From assembly GCA_021234155.1 (NCBI GenBank), contig JAJEKV010000027.1, forward strand, positions 4,586,623-4,650,622: a DNA stretch of 64,000 bases. The letters are read 5' to 3'. This stretch comes from Isoetes taiwanensis. Its lineage: Eukaryota; Streptophyta; Lycopodiopsida; Isoetales; Isoetaceae. This document shows, one piece after another, positions 30,994-42,796 of the stretch. The stretch's first letter is position 1; the number at the start of each line of letters is the position of its first letter. The notes beneath the pieces were generated by a model. The model did not search any database. It was not told where the DNA came from and saw only the letters and a program-made list of their open reading frames with translations. The position numbers and the translations under genes were made by a program.

Positions 30994-31490
30994 TCTAACT
31001 TCGTTTTGAAATTTGCAACGTGCACATGGAAATCGAAAAGTCCATTCTCCTACAATCCATGCTTTTATACATTAAGCAAATTCAAATTTCGAATTGTAGG
31101 GGGCGGAAGCCCATTAGGATGAAGTGAAGATCGGTTAAAAGCGCGCGGCCTTGCAAACCGAAATGAAAGTCCGACCGATACAAAGCTTCAACCTACACAT
31201 TCAAATTTTGAAATGTAGAAGGCGGTGGACGCCAAGACGCTTACCAAGAGACACCGCCATGAGTTGCCGGTATGCTATAATGCAAGTGGCATTTTAGAAG
31301 CGCCACGTGTTGCATCAGTCCGTCTGACAACCAACAGAATTAAATACATATGGTGCCATGAATGTGCAATCCCCCTTATTTCGGAAGAATATTCCAAGCA
31401 AATCTGTAATTATGAGAGTTTGGTATCCTAGGTGGCATGGGAAAAAGGGAGCGGAAATATGACGTGGAATGGCTGATAGGAGGCCATTTT
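30994..31490. repeat. Right subterminal block of the 13.6-kb element
   Basis: Second copy of the about 500-bp repeat, directly joined to the right terminal inverted repeat. Contains GCGGAAATATGACGTGGAAT shared with 29484 onwards. Confidence 0.75.
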
Positions 31491-31513
31491 CAGACCCCAA
31501 ATCCGCCCTAATG
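31482..31513 (-). repeat. Right terminal inverted repeat of the 13.6-kb element
   Basis: Exact inverse of 17903-17934. The adjacent inner sequence (CGGAAATATGACGTGGAATG) is also present at about 29485, where a duplicated subterminal block ends. Confidence 0.85.
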
Positions 31514-31534
31514 CAAACTTAAAACTTTGGATTT

Positions 31535-33171
31535 TTAAGGATTCAGAAGGCCCTTGTCCTGCATATATTTGAAAATGGTCCGACGCAAGCAATTACCTTC
31601 TCTTCGTCTCCTGCTCTCCCCTTGATTAATGGCACCACCACCATAGATTGTCACATTACCTTCTACACCTTCTTCCTCGCCATTCAATTGCAGAAAGTTG
31701 TGCAACACACAATATGCAATGACAACTTGTAGAGCAAACGGCATACTAATAGGCATGTCCATGCAAATTTTCCATCTTCCTTTCGGGTAAAAGCATGTTA
31801 GGGTGTACCACTTTTGGAACCTGCAAAAGTACATACACTAGGTACTTCAAAACTGGGTACTTTCTCATTTTTCTTTTCATTAAAACTAATACAAAAATCC
31901 AAAATACAAGTCAAGGACATGGTAATATTCAAAGTTAAGATAAAGATAATGCTATCGGAGACTAACATATATATAAAAAGTTCTAAAACATACCTTATAT
32001 TGAGATATTATACAAGTACCCAGTACCCAGTCCTGGCTACCTTTTTAGGTACTTTTTTGGTCACTAAATAATACTTTTTAAGGGACACCCTAACATGCTT
32101 TTACCCTTTCAATAGAGCGAATGAATTTTCGATGATCACTCTTATCTGTGACAATCTTCTTGAAAAAATAATATCCTCAGCAGTATCATTAGCTTTCCTC
32201 CTCCGAACAACTAACATAAAGGATGATGCAGGATAGCCAGAGCCACCAAGAATATACGGTTTCATTCTAATACCACGAATTCTTCTAATTGGTGAAGCAA
32301 GAATTTGTCTAGTTTGAAGCTTACCGTAAAGAGGAGAAGTGTGGAAGTGGCGAGTGTCATGTGATCCACCTGGTGCATCGCAGCATACGTCCCAGAATAT
32401 CTTACCAGCATCACACACTGCCTGTAACAAAATAGAATGGAAGTGATGACGACACCAATAATCTGCTGGAGTATACCTTGCTGCTGGCTTGTGACGGAAT
32501 GGAATGTGTGAGCCATCTATGACACCAGCCACATGTGGCACTCTAGGTATGGACTCAAATTCTTCCATGATAGACTACAACCTGGCACCGTCAGGAGGTC
32601 TAATGAACTCATTCCTCAAATTTGTGGCCAGTATCTCCACTATAATTCTAGTATATTTATGCACGGTTGAGACACCAAGGGCGAACAATTGGGAACAAAC
32701 AAAAGTTTTTGAGTTATGAGCAAGACGGAAAATCACACAGGCTAGAGCTTGCTCTTTGTAAACAGGTTCCCTTACCCATTCTTGAGGATCTGCTTCTGGA
32801 ATATGTGGAGCCACTAATTTGAGCAAAGCCTCAAAGTTTCGTGCACTGAAATTGTAATTGCCTGCAAGACCGGATTCATGCCACAAGGAAGAGCTCACCT
32901 CTTCCCAGAAGGCGATCTGCCTTGGATAGACCCAATATTCCCTGGTTGTGTTGGAGAGCACAGAGAATAGAATTATGATCCAACTCAACAAAATTTGAAT
33001 CACAACACCTACAAATTGGTCGAACTCATCATGATCAGAAGACTCATCCATCAGATCTAGATCATGGAATAGAGGTAGATGACCCTCTGCCATGTGAATT
33101 CGGGCTGTTTCAGATGGCTCCGGCTGTGAAAAAGAAAGGCAGGTGATGAATTGGATGGGTTTTCTCCACAA
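31535..33171 (-). pseudogene. PIF/Harbinger DDE transposase (HARBI1-like nuclease), interrupted
   Basis: The N-terminal part (33171-32575) has the helical KTFVCSQLFALGVSTVHKYT region preceding the nuclease in HARBI1-like proteins. The catalytic part (32568-32101) has GVIDGSHIPF (first Asp), FWDVCCDAPGGSHDTRHF (second Asp) and QIRVIIENSFALLKG (Glu), with GGSGYP between. The C-terminal part is at 31535-31784. Two lesions: a TAG stop at 32575-32577 in the same frame, between GARL and SIMEEF, and a 322-bp MITE (31785-32106) inserted between LLKG and RWK. Another Met (33105 region, MAEGHL) may be the true start after a 5' intron. A TATAAAATCGG box lies just upstream at about 33183-33193. This copy cannot make active enzyme. 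Confidence 0.88.
31785..32106. mobile_element. 322-bp MITE inside the transposase gene
   Basis: Perfect 22-bp terminal inverted repeats (31785-31806 and 32085-32106; outer end GGGTAAAAGCATGTTAGGGT) are flanked by TTTC on both sides (31781-31784, 32107-32110), a 4-bp target duplication. The transposase frame is open and collinear when the insert and one TTTC are ignored. The interior is AT-rich with repeated GGTACTTTT/AGTACCCAGT phrases and no gene. Confidence 0.85.
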
Positions 33172-33329
33172 CTGATCGGCCGATTTTATACTGCTGAAAG
33201 ATTTTCAGCAAAACGGCACCTGGCAAAGTACGATTCATGTGAACACGTATTGGACATTCTGGGTCAGTGCTGACCCAGCCAGCTGGAAAATCCCCTTTCG
33301 ATTTTGGGCCATGTGACCCCAACATAAAT

Positions 33330-33640
33330 TTACTTGTATTCTGAGTCTAAGTCTAGTTGCATTCTTGTCTATTTGCATTCTCAATTTTTTTAATTTGCAT
33401 TCAGTTTTTCTACTTGCATTCTTTATATGTTACTAACATATAAATGAGGATCAATAATGAAAATAAAACTTCATTGATATTTCAGGACGACACCACCAAA
33501 ACAATCAAATTTGCTCATTACAACGTATTACTGCCACATTTACTGAGTTTAAAAAAAGCTTACACTGCATCAACACTATAAACTTTAAAAAGAAGTTTCT
33601 GATTTATGAGTTCTTCCTATTTCTCATCATGCTAACCATT
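33330..33640. other. AT-rich spacer between transposase and recombinase genes
   Basis: No gene seen. A TTGCATTCT phrase repeats about four times at 33357-33421. Confidence 0.5.
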
Positions 33641-33643
33641 ATC

Positions 33644-35483
33644 TCATTCAACTGCTTCTGAGAAACACATGGCATCAGAATGTTGCAGTGTGGAATGATC
33701 CACCTGTAATACTGCCAACACACTAACTTCCATGCCCATAGCGTTTCTGACAACAGGATTAGTCTGAGATAATGCATCTATATCATTGTTCAACTGGATA
33801 TCAGCATCTTCAATCACAGAAGCAACACTAGAAACTAGTTGAATAACAGAAGGATGACTAAAAACTAGCTCACCAAATGAATTAATGTGCACACTGTCTA
33901 CCAGACTAGCAACAGCAGAAGTAAGGCTACCTGGATCTAGTTTCTCCCCAACATCCTTGTTCACTTGCTGAATTGCAGGAGGTAATACAACCTGATCCTT
34001 CACAACACTGCCAACATGGCCCTGCTCGTCTAGCATGCTCAATTCCTCAAAATAAACATCTTCATACATCCTGCGCTGTCCATTCTCATCGAATGGATTG
34101 CTAACAACTGACATTGCACTTGGCGTGTACCTCTTTAGTCTTGTCATATCTAAAATATAAAGATAAATGTCAAAAATTGAATCAACGACAAACACAATCA
34201 AAGACAAGTACAATTGAAATACCTGTTATATGCCTCAGCTGTTCTCTGGCCTGTAATGCGCATGCCTACGCTCTGCAGAACCCCAGCCCTCGCCATTCTA
34301 GAGATAGCAGTAGTGCGACCAGAGTTGCCCGAAAACTTTCTATCAACTCCAACCGTTTTCAACATATATTTCATCCACCCCGCTAACTTCCGTGCACTGA
34401 CCCTGCTCATTGAATTATACCACACATTTCCTCTACGATTGACAGTTGGCTGCATGAAGCAAAACTGAGCAGGAACTACTCCACTATCACTAGGATTTAG
34501 AACATCAAGGTGCCTTGAAAGCTGCCTATAAGTCAGAACAACATCAACCTCATAGCATCGACATGCCAACCTGAACTGTTCTTCTTGATAATGTGACATG
34601 TCTGCATCATAATTTTTACTCGTACGCTCATCATACTCCAGATACTCGACATTGTTTTCTGTCCCAACCTTAAAATCTGACATCACCAACAGATGCAGCT
34701 CCTTCTGACCATGAATTTCAAATCTTGATACACAATAATACAAAAACCTGACATATAAACAGAATTTAATGACTAGAAAGTAAACTACAAATTTAAACAA
34801 GCAAAAGAAGGAAGAAAACTCTGAAATTACCTCCGTTGAAGACCTTTTGGATGTGTAAGCTGGTGATCAATATCAGCGAGCAAAGCAATCTCATCAGCAT
34901 ATCCAATTTCATCAACTTTCTTCTGCTTCTTACAAACTCCAGGAGTTCTTCGAGACCTACGCATTGACGCCACGCAAGCTAAGTGAGCTCTCTCAAAGAT
35001 CAGACTCTTCTTTATATCAAACGGATACTGATGTATACCAGTATTTACAATCATAATTTCTTGATGCCTTCGTATCATACTTCCAAATTTTCTAAACATA
35101 TCCTGCTGACTGAAACGGAAAGGAAAGCATCAAAATAAAAGTTAAAAATGAAAATAAAAATAGAATAACAAAATCTTACGATTCACTTGGATAGAATTGT
35201 CCATCACACTTCGTCACTTGCAGCATAAATTTCTTGAGCTGCCCAGCAAACTCAAGAAATCTAACTCCTCGATTTTCCTATCAGTTGAAATCCCTACATG
35301 ATTTCTCCAGATATCAAATCGTTTCCTAGCCCATTTTTTCTTATTAGCAAACTTCTGCGCACCCCCAGCATTCACTTCCCTCTGAAGTTCTTCATCAATT
35401 TCCACAAAGGGAACTCGAAGTCCATTCTTAAGAACTGTCAGATTTGCAGGAACTGCAACAGTACTAAGCATTCCAGACTTCAC
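33644..35483 (-). pseudogene. Tyrosine-recombinase-like (Crypton/DUF3504-type) gene, four exons
   Basis: Exons 35483-35180, 35109-34831, 34747-34223 and 34139-33644 have GT-AG ends and matching phases. The product is about 534 aa once one missing T near 35268 is allowed for. An N-terminal helical SAM-like region (WARKRFDIWRNHVGISTDRK, LKKFMLQVTKCDGQFYPSES) precedes a linker with GVCKKQKKV. The catalytic-type domain has HGQKELHLL, EYDERTSKN, FCFMQP and KFSGNSGRTTAISRMARAGV, then ITGQRTAEAY. This order matches the DUF3504 domain shared by Crypton recombinases and ZMYM/KCTD1-related proteins. The nucleophile Tyr (about residue 368) and the box-II Arg (about 339) are kept. The usual box-II His is Asn, the GHR is GQR, and the first Arg is not evident. 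It may be inactive or domesticated. The last exon (acidic, hydrophobic, ending CFSEAVE) is unassigned. Confidence 0.68.
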
Positions 35484-37329
35484 TTCACAATAATCTCTGA
35501 AACTCTGATACCGCCAAATCTGGCCTCAGAACGTTCAGCGCCATCATCCCGCATAGAAATCATCAAAATCTTAGGCGCTCGTACAAAAAGCACTGCAGAA
35601 ACTTTCCTAAAATGCATACAAACCTGAATCTGATCTCAATCTGACTTCAAAAGACACAGCGCCATCATTCCGACTAGGCAACATCGAAATGCCATAGCCA
35701 CGGAGCTCACGCGCGCAGAGAGAAAAAAAGAAAGAAAATAATGGCCGAAAAATTCTTATATTTTGCCACGTCAGAACGGAAAGTTCCTCGAACTTCACGT
35801 AACAATAATGCTATTCTGTTGCAATTCTGTTGCGTATATAGAAACCTATTTTTCTTCTGTATTCTCAATTTCCACCACTTATTATTCTTCTGTATTCTCA
35901 ATTTCCTAAGATATAGTAGATCCATGTGCATAGCACAAACCTAGAACATATAACGTGTCTTCCAATATTGGCAGTATTTTTTTACCATGTGGTTGATTTG
36001 TTTGCCCTATTGCTAAGTTGCAACATGTATAAACAAGGTTGCTAGATACATATCTAAAACAACGATCATAGCAATTCAATGAAAAATATTTTTATGGAAA
36101 GAAGCTAGGATCTTAGATTTAAATCTCACATATTTAGGAACATATTTCGTATTGTTCCAAACGAACACAAATTTTACTACTAATCAAGGAACCATTATCA
36201 AATGGTGGACATTAATAGCAGATCCAACCATATAGATTTTGGACTAACGAAATATTCGCAGTGGTGTTGGCCGCCGCGATAAATTTCTTCTTGCGAACAT
36301 TTGGAATGCATTTTGAGCTGGATGAGGTGGAATGTGACATCATCTAGCTCAATTGTCTTTCCACTGCCAATAATCTAGCTCAATTGTCTTGTCACCGCCA
36401 ACAAGAGAGCCAAAATAAATAATCTAAATTTCCAGAGTCAAGAAAAAGGGAACATGCAAACCAATCCATATGATTCCAATCCACATGCAATGCCCAATTT
36501 ATGTATGCATTATCTCACAGAAGCTTATACGACAAGTTCTAGAACCATTAGAACATTCCATTCTCCCAGAGAAATTGTACTTTATATTATGTATATGTAT
36601 GGCCTAGAACCTCCAGATCCTATAGGTTTCTGACGTGGCCTTCAGCAGCAACATATTATTTCCTCTGATTTTATCTTAGGAACAAAGTAGGAATAGATGA
36701 TCTTGGATTGGAGATCAGAAACAAAGCAAGGATGCAAATTGAAGCATTTCTAACTATTTTTTTCTACGTTGCCCTGTTTTTTGTTAAAATCAGTTGCAAC
36801 AAGAATTGGCAGTCGCATTCTTAAGCTACACAAATTGAAAATAAGAGAATACTGTTTTAAAAGAAGAGCCTTCGTGAGACTAGGCAGCCTACAGACAAGG
36901 GAAAAACCTGATTAACCAGAGATAAGATAATAACAGGACTTCTTTGAATCAACCAACTCTGCGTACCATCGAATCCTAAGACCTAAACAGACCGAAGCTC
37001 TACCCTGCATAAGCTTCCGAGAGTATCCAAACAACCAGAACATGCCATTTCCACCCATGCCGAAAAGAAGGTAATATGGAGGTTGTCACATTTGTGCATT
37101 GGATATCCTTTTTTTTATTATTATTATTACTTTTAGCACGCCAGCCTAACCAAGCGTGCAACCCTTCTTGCAATTCTAGGCTATCCACGTAGCACCTCCA
37201 CCTCATCAAAAACTGATGTGGCATTACTTCTCTCCATTAGATTTATTTTTTTTACGATCTACGGCCAAGAAAATTAAACAAGGCAAGAAATAACACGGAG
37301 ATGTAGAGAGTCTCGAAATAAACCTCCTC
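35484..37329. other. Intergenic DNA, no gene supported
   Basis: 35500-35700 continues plant-like sequence upstream of the recombinase gene, and its promoter presumably lies here. A phrase GGCCGCCGCGATAAATTTCTTC at about 36270 recalls the palindrome at 10141. Near 36345-36400 AATCTAGCTCAATTGTCTT is duplicated. Nothing else is seen. Confidence 0.4.
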
Positions 37330-38090
37330 TTGAATCGGGCCTATTATGCTTTCTATTTTTTCCTTTCGACCTTTCGGCTATGGCTATGGCTATGGCGACA
37401 TCTTAGCGAATTGTTCTGCACGTGCATGCTCTGCATTTTTTGTTTTTGTATATTTTGCATTTCGGCATATTTTGTATGCCTTGGAATTGTGCATTTCTTT
37501 GAAGCTCTATATCCGTGCAGATCCGGCGATGTGCCATGGCCTAAATCTGGCACTCACCAGCATAACCTTTGTGTTGATTTGGAAAAAGGTTCCTTATTCA
37601 GCAGTCTAGCCCCGTTTATCTCTCTTCTTGGTTCATATAAAGCCCTAGGAGGAGTGAAGGGGGCATGCAGATATGACGAGCCAGTGCTCTTCCCTTTCGC
37701 TCAACAACCAGTGGCCATACCCAAGGTTCTGCAGTCGGATACTTCGGCCTATTGGATCTGTCTCTTCGGCATTAGAATAGATCTATGCAAGAGGTTATTT
37801 TGTTTCCTTCGTTTTTTTCTCTAACGCTTTCTATTACAGGGTTTGATTTGATTGGCCTGCGCTAACTCTAGAATGGCCAGCCATGTGACCGACCTGGAGG
37901 TTCTTTTGCAGGGTTTTGGCTCTGCCATGGCCGGCTATATGATCGGCCTCAATCCTTGCAAGGTCAACCTCAACTTGCCATGGCAATGCGTTTTTGACCG
38001 GCCTGCATTTTCAAATTCGCTGCTTGAATGCGACTTTAAGAACCTCCACCAGAGTTCATGGCCGACCATGTGTTTTTCTTGATGTGTAAT
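37330..38090 (+). other. Possible decayed transcribed region
   Basis: Two plus-strand ORFs (37330-37824 and 37852-38082, the latter MACANSRMASHVTDLEVLLQ) surround a TATA-like TCATATAAAGCCC (about 37626). Composition is only weakly protein-like and no domain is recognised. A remnant LTR leader is an equally good explanation. Confidence 0.2.
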
Positions 38091-40750
38091 CTGTTTCTCT
38101 TGTTTTGTTGTAACATTTGATATTTTTAATCGTTTATTTAGTATAATCCTTGTTATTCTTGGGCTCTTCGTAATCTCCTGGCTTGACCCACTTACTTTTA
38201 AAATTGATCTTGATCTTGATTCCCTCCTTGGCAGATCTGACATGACCTATTTAACCTTGAGCAGATTATCTAGGACTCATTCAACCTTTGAGCTGTCATC
38301 GAAATGTAATTTGCTGCCAAATATCCTATTTTCCTGATGGGCTTCCCTTAGCTTGGCAGTAAATTTGCTGCCAATTACCCTATTATCCTGATGGTCCACC
38401 TAGCTTGGTACGACCCTACAAATAGTTTTGTTCTTTGGAGCAGTTTTCTAATAAATGATTTGATGCGAATGGTAGGATAATAATCGAAGCAAATCATGTT
38501 GTCGCGTTCATATATAGCCAGCACTTGATGCTAGCTTGATTGCTGAGCTAGACTTTTAAGGATTATGAGTAGTATTCATGTTTTCTGGCCAACATTTGGC
38601 ACTAAAATTTTAGGAGATTCAAGCCCATGTATTCTGTCTATCATCGTCTGTATCTCCTAACTTTTTGTTAAACTCTGGTTCTAATATATTTTCAATTCCA
38701 AGGCTCTCTGCCATATTCCATACTCTATTGGAAATTTCAATCTTATCTATATCTGTTATTTTTTAAGACCGTATCATGCCATGGCTTCTAGAAAAAGCTG
38801 GTCTGTGAATCTTGGTGAGTTTATACAAAATATCTTGGACTGCCAATTGTTTGTTTGTCCTTATTCCTTGCTCTATGAGCTACATTCTCTTCAAACAAAA
38901 AGGTCGGCCCCTATCAAACCCCATCCGTTTCTTGTCGGTACTTCTTGTGCATTATCTCGAACTATAACAAGCGTCAACTAAACATATTGTTGCACTTACT
39001 TTTTGGATTTGTCCTTGGTACACAGCCAATTAAGTCAATAATCTGCGTGTGAGGAAGTGAAAGGCCGCATTGTTGTCTGTTGCTCCTGTACCTCAACATG
39101 GTGGATTTTTCCTTGTGTTGTCTTTATCGAGCATACATAAACCAGCATACTTTGTGCACAGTTGTATTAGGATTTCATGAGATGAGAATCTGTATATCAC
39201 AGCATTGTTATAGTGGTATGCTGGGAACATTTCTGAGTAGAACAGTAAAGAATTAGATAGGGCCAGAAAGAGAATTTCCTCTCAAATCCATACCATATGA
39301 GACAAGGAAATAAGATTACTAATTTATGAACGAATTGGACCTGATCTTTAACGAGCACTTCATTTAGGTCTATTCTTTGGAGCCCTTTCATCCAACATTG
39401 GTACTGTACATTTCTCATTTTTTGGAATTTATCAATGATACAAATTTCTACTCAATTTTTTTTTAGATCAAGCAAATTTTCGCCCAATGACTAGTAAATA
39501 ACATCAATAATCTTTATCAGAATCTTTAGGCCTTGCAAGCTCGCTATAAAAGGCAGACAACAACGATATAATGTTATGGTAGTACGACTGACTTTTAAGA
39601 GAGGCGGCTTACATGATTGTAAATCCTTATGCTCTATTCTGCAAGAGAAATCCAAGCACGAATTTCTATGTTCTAGATGCCAGCGACAGCTCTTCTGTTA
39701 TTAGAGCTTTTTACTGAGGTAAACTCCCTCAAAGTGTTGTCTTATACTGAGGTTTGCATTTAGATCTTTTATTTGTTTAGATAGCACCTTGTGGTACTAT
39801 AAAGTTATACATCAAGCTTAACTACTGAGCATAATAAAGGTCGCTTCAGAATTTTTGCAGAACATGTTTCCCTCTCTTTTGTTTTCCTTTTGTTTTCTAT
39901 TATATTTGATGTAATTGACCTCCACAGCAATATGTAATTATAGAATCCCTCTTAGAACGGTCAGGTCGAGGTTTGTTTAATTTGAACAAAAGAATGTAGA
40001 CATTAAGAAGCCTCAAGGCGTGATCAATGCAGCTACAATTATCTACAAAAGCAGCTTCTTTTTACATCGTTATTGTACAACAATAGTGAGTCTGACCAAT
40101 GTTACAACTCTTTAGGCACTTTTTTTAACCAATAAATGGGTAAAATTTCAGTTCAATTTTTACTGGGGCATGAAGCCTCCGCAAATATCCTATACCACAA
40201 ATACTTACAACTACAAATCAGATTGCTCCATCCATGGTCTCTAATTGTCCCGGGTGATAACAGGTTATCCCCTACTAAGGACGTGCCTATTTTATCTCCA
40301 AAATTTGATTTACATGTTGCAAGGTTAAAAGTTTTGTGGCATCTCAAGCACCTTTAATTGATCACGGAGGTCAACATGACTTTGTTCAGCCCCAACAAAT
40401 TGTGATAAAACTTCCCTTACTAAGGACATGCCTATTTTATCTGCCATTTAATTCTTACAACATTGTTAATTTGTTTCTATCCTTATTGAAGGGATACGTT
40501 TTAGCATCTAATAGAGACATCCCTTGAGGCCTGAGGAGGCATTCTCATTAGGATAAAACGATGTGCATCCTTTTTCCATGTTTATCCCTCCTCCCATAGA
40601 CCGATTGGTCTCCGTGGACGATAAAAGTAACTTCCTTCCTTCCTTCCATACAATTTATATTTACTTTGCCCTAATTTCCTTGTGCCTTTATTTTCTATAG
40701 CCTCTGGCGTGCCTTTTTGCTAGTTTTTTTTTTTTTTTTTTGGGTGGGGT
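38091..40750. other. Intergenic DNA, no gene supported
   Basis: AT-rich with homopolymers. Only a short duplicated phrase (TTGCTGCCAA..CCTATT..CCTGATGG at about 38311 and 38367) stands out. Confidence 0.4.
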
Positions 40751-40758
40751 TATGTTTC

Positions 40759-41780
40759 TCAAGCCGCCATTTGAACAATGGGATTAGCAGATCGAGTGGT
40801 TTTGGTGCCCTGTTATATAAAGCCTACTAAACCTGTAGGGTTTAACTTTTCAGAAGGCCAGAGTTACCCTAGGACACACTGTTTGAGGCCACCGTTTGAT
40901 TGCATGGTTGTATTTCGAAGGCCAAAGTTACCTAGGACACATGTTTGAGGACCAAAATATTGATCGACGCCATTGCCGAGTACATGTTGGGTTAAAACTA
41001 GCACTATACAAAGAATGCAAAGAGGCAATTAGTTTCCCTTAGCAACCCGTAGCAAGTGTAGCTTTGATTGGCTAGTCAAGGAAATTGGTCCTTGGGTGAC
41101 TTGGATGCTTTGGAATAATGCATGAAGCCAGATCCATTTTGGAGCTTGCTAGTGTAGCCGCACTGGCCAAATGCATGTTTTTGGATCATGTTCCTACATT
41201 AGAAAGGGGAGAATTTGGGATTAGGTATCCGTGCGATAGATATTTATTTTGTATTTTCAAGATTTCATGGGGCACGAGCTACCATTTGAACCGTGAGATT
41301 AGCAGATGGAGTAGTTTTGGTACCTCAATAAGTAAACCCTACAAAATCTATAGGGTTTAGATTTAGATTAGGTTTAGGCTTTGGTAGCCCTACCATTCTC
41401 TGAAGTGGACGTAAGCTCTTGTGCATAGTTTCCCCAAAGCTCCCACGAGAGACGTCAAGAAAATTCCAAAACCCTCCCAGAGAGCCCGCTGCCTGTTCCA
41501 TAGCACACTAGATAAAAAGTGCATTGAACGAAAGGTCAATTAGTTGGCAATATATCGCGAGTATCTTTGTACGGTTGGTCATGAAAATTGGTCCCTGGGG
41601 TAACTTAGATACCTTGGACTTATGTGAGCGGTCAAAGCCGTGTTTCGAGCTCGCTAGAGTGGCTGAATTGGTCCAACACACCATTGTCCCTCATGTCCCT
41701 ACATTGAAAATTGGGAGTTGGTACATTCATTTTCGCGTTTTCTTTTTGGGGATGCTACGAGCTAGCACCAGATTTGTGTG
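40759..41780. repeat. Diverged tandem duplication, period about 510 bp
   Basis: Three phrases recur in the same order. ATTTGAAC..TGRGATTAGCAGAT is at about 40766 and 41283. GAAATTGGTCC and what follows is at about 41078 and 41583. GAGCTTGCTAGTGTAGC / GAGCTCGCTAGAGTGGC is at about 41141 and 41648. Similarity is around 75%, so the duplication is old. The ORFs across it are not coherent. Confidence 0.55.
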
Positions 41781-42032
41781 CCCTTGCACTAGCACGACTT
41801 GCAACTACAAACTGTCCAACACACAATTGACATCAGCATGTTTCATACTCCATATCTTTGTTATGTGTGGAAAAGAAAAATATTTGTCACTTACAAATAT
41901 GTATTTTTATCACGGCTTTTAATTTCTAATCTTGTCATGCATGGCAAAATCTATTCACATTTGTCACCCGTGCAAATATGTGTGCTAATTTAAAAAGTGG
42001 TTTTTTTTTGCGAGTATGTAATGCATTCAACA

Positions 42033-42118
42033 CTTCTTGCCTCCTTTTGTCATTTACATCCCTTCAATTTTCCCACTTCTTGCCTCCTTTTGTCAATTAC
42101 ATCCGTTCAATTTTCCCA
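42033..42118. repeat. 43-bp repeat in two copies
   Basis: ACTTCTTGCCTCCTTTTGTC followed by ATTACATCC and TTCAATTTTCCC occurs twice in tandem. It lies in DNA downstream of TPP2. 42119-42790 is otherwise featureless and must hold the TPP2 3' UTR. Confidence 0.65.
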
Positions 42119-42796
42119 AGCGATGCTTCATGTCACACTTTTAATTGTATTATGCTTCATCACTATTGGCTTCACAATGAAATATGTTCAAAGTAACTAT
42201 ATAAATCGAATGGAGTGCCATGAAATGACGAGATGAAAATGAATGTAAGTACTGACAAGAGCGACTTAATGGACCAACACGCTATATAATTGTCATATGT
42301 TACATTCATATTAGCAAACTCACATATAAAAAAGAAAAAATATGACCCCTCCATGCGTTATAACCCATTGAGGCGTTTAAACTCTTTAAAACCAAATGCA
42401 AGATTACCGCACCCCACTTTTGGCTGGGATCCATGTTTTCTTTCTCGCTAAGTGCCATTAATGGATATACATATAGATAAGTGGCTCGTAATAACGTGTA
42501 CAATATGCATGACTACGCATGCACTCATTGAGTCCCACAAAATTTCTGCTTCCGTCCACAAATGACGAGTGTGAAGTCAATCCGATCCTAACATGCATCA
42601 GGTGAAGTCAACATCTTTGATCTTTCTGGTTTATTGTGAAATCTGTCATCTTTGATCTATCTGTGCCCTGAATGCCAGGGAAATGAATTACATCCCAGAA
42701 AAGTAATAATCGTGCTATGAAAAATCTATTCTCGCTGGTGTTTAATCTTTTTTAACTGATTGTATCCCCAGTTAATTGTTGATAATTTGCAATAAT

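Larger units (their letters stand above)
17908..31508. mobile_element. 13.6-kb TIR-bounded element with multi-gene cargo, family unknown
   Basis: The left end GGGCGGATTTGGGGTCTG and its exact inverse at the right bound the element. The perfect inverted match is 32 bp (17903-17934 with 31482-31513), including flanking CATTA/TAATG. Both flanks carry TA next to the GGGCGG ends, consistent with a TA or TWA (Harbinger-type) target duplication. The rejoined target would be palindromic. It sits 25 bp beyond the stop of the Harbinger transposase. Content: several intronless, TATA-led small genes on the plus strand, a histone-H3-like gene, and a large decayed minus-strand gene. A repeated GATCACACGACGC motif lies between genes. 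Nearly all frames are interrupted. I recognise no transposase with certainty, so it may be non-autonomous, a captured gene cluster or an integrated virus-like element. Confidence 0.75.
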
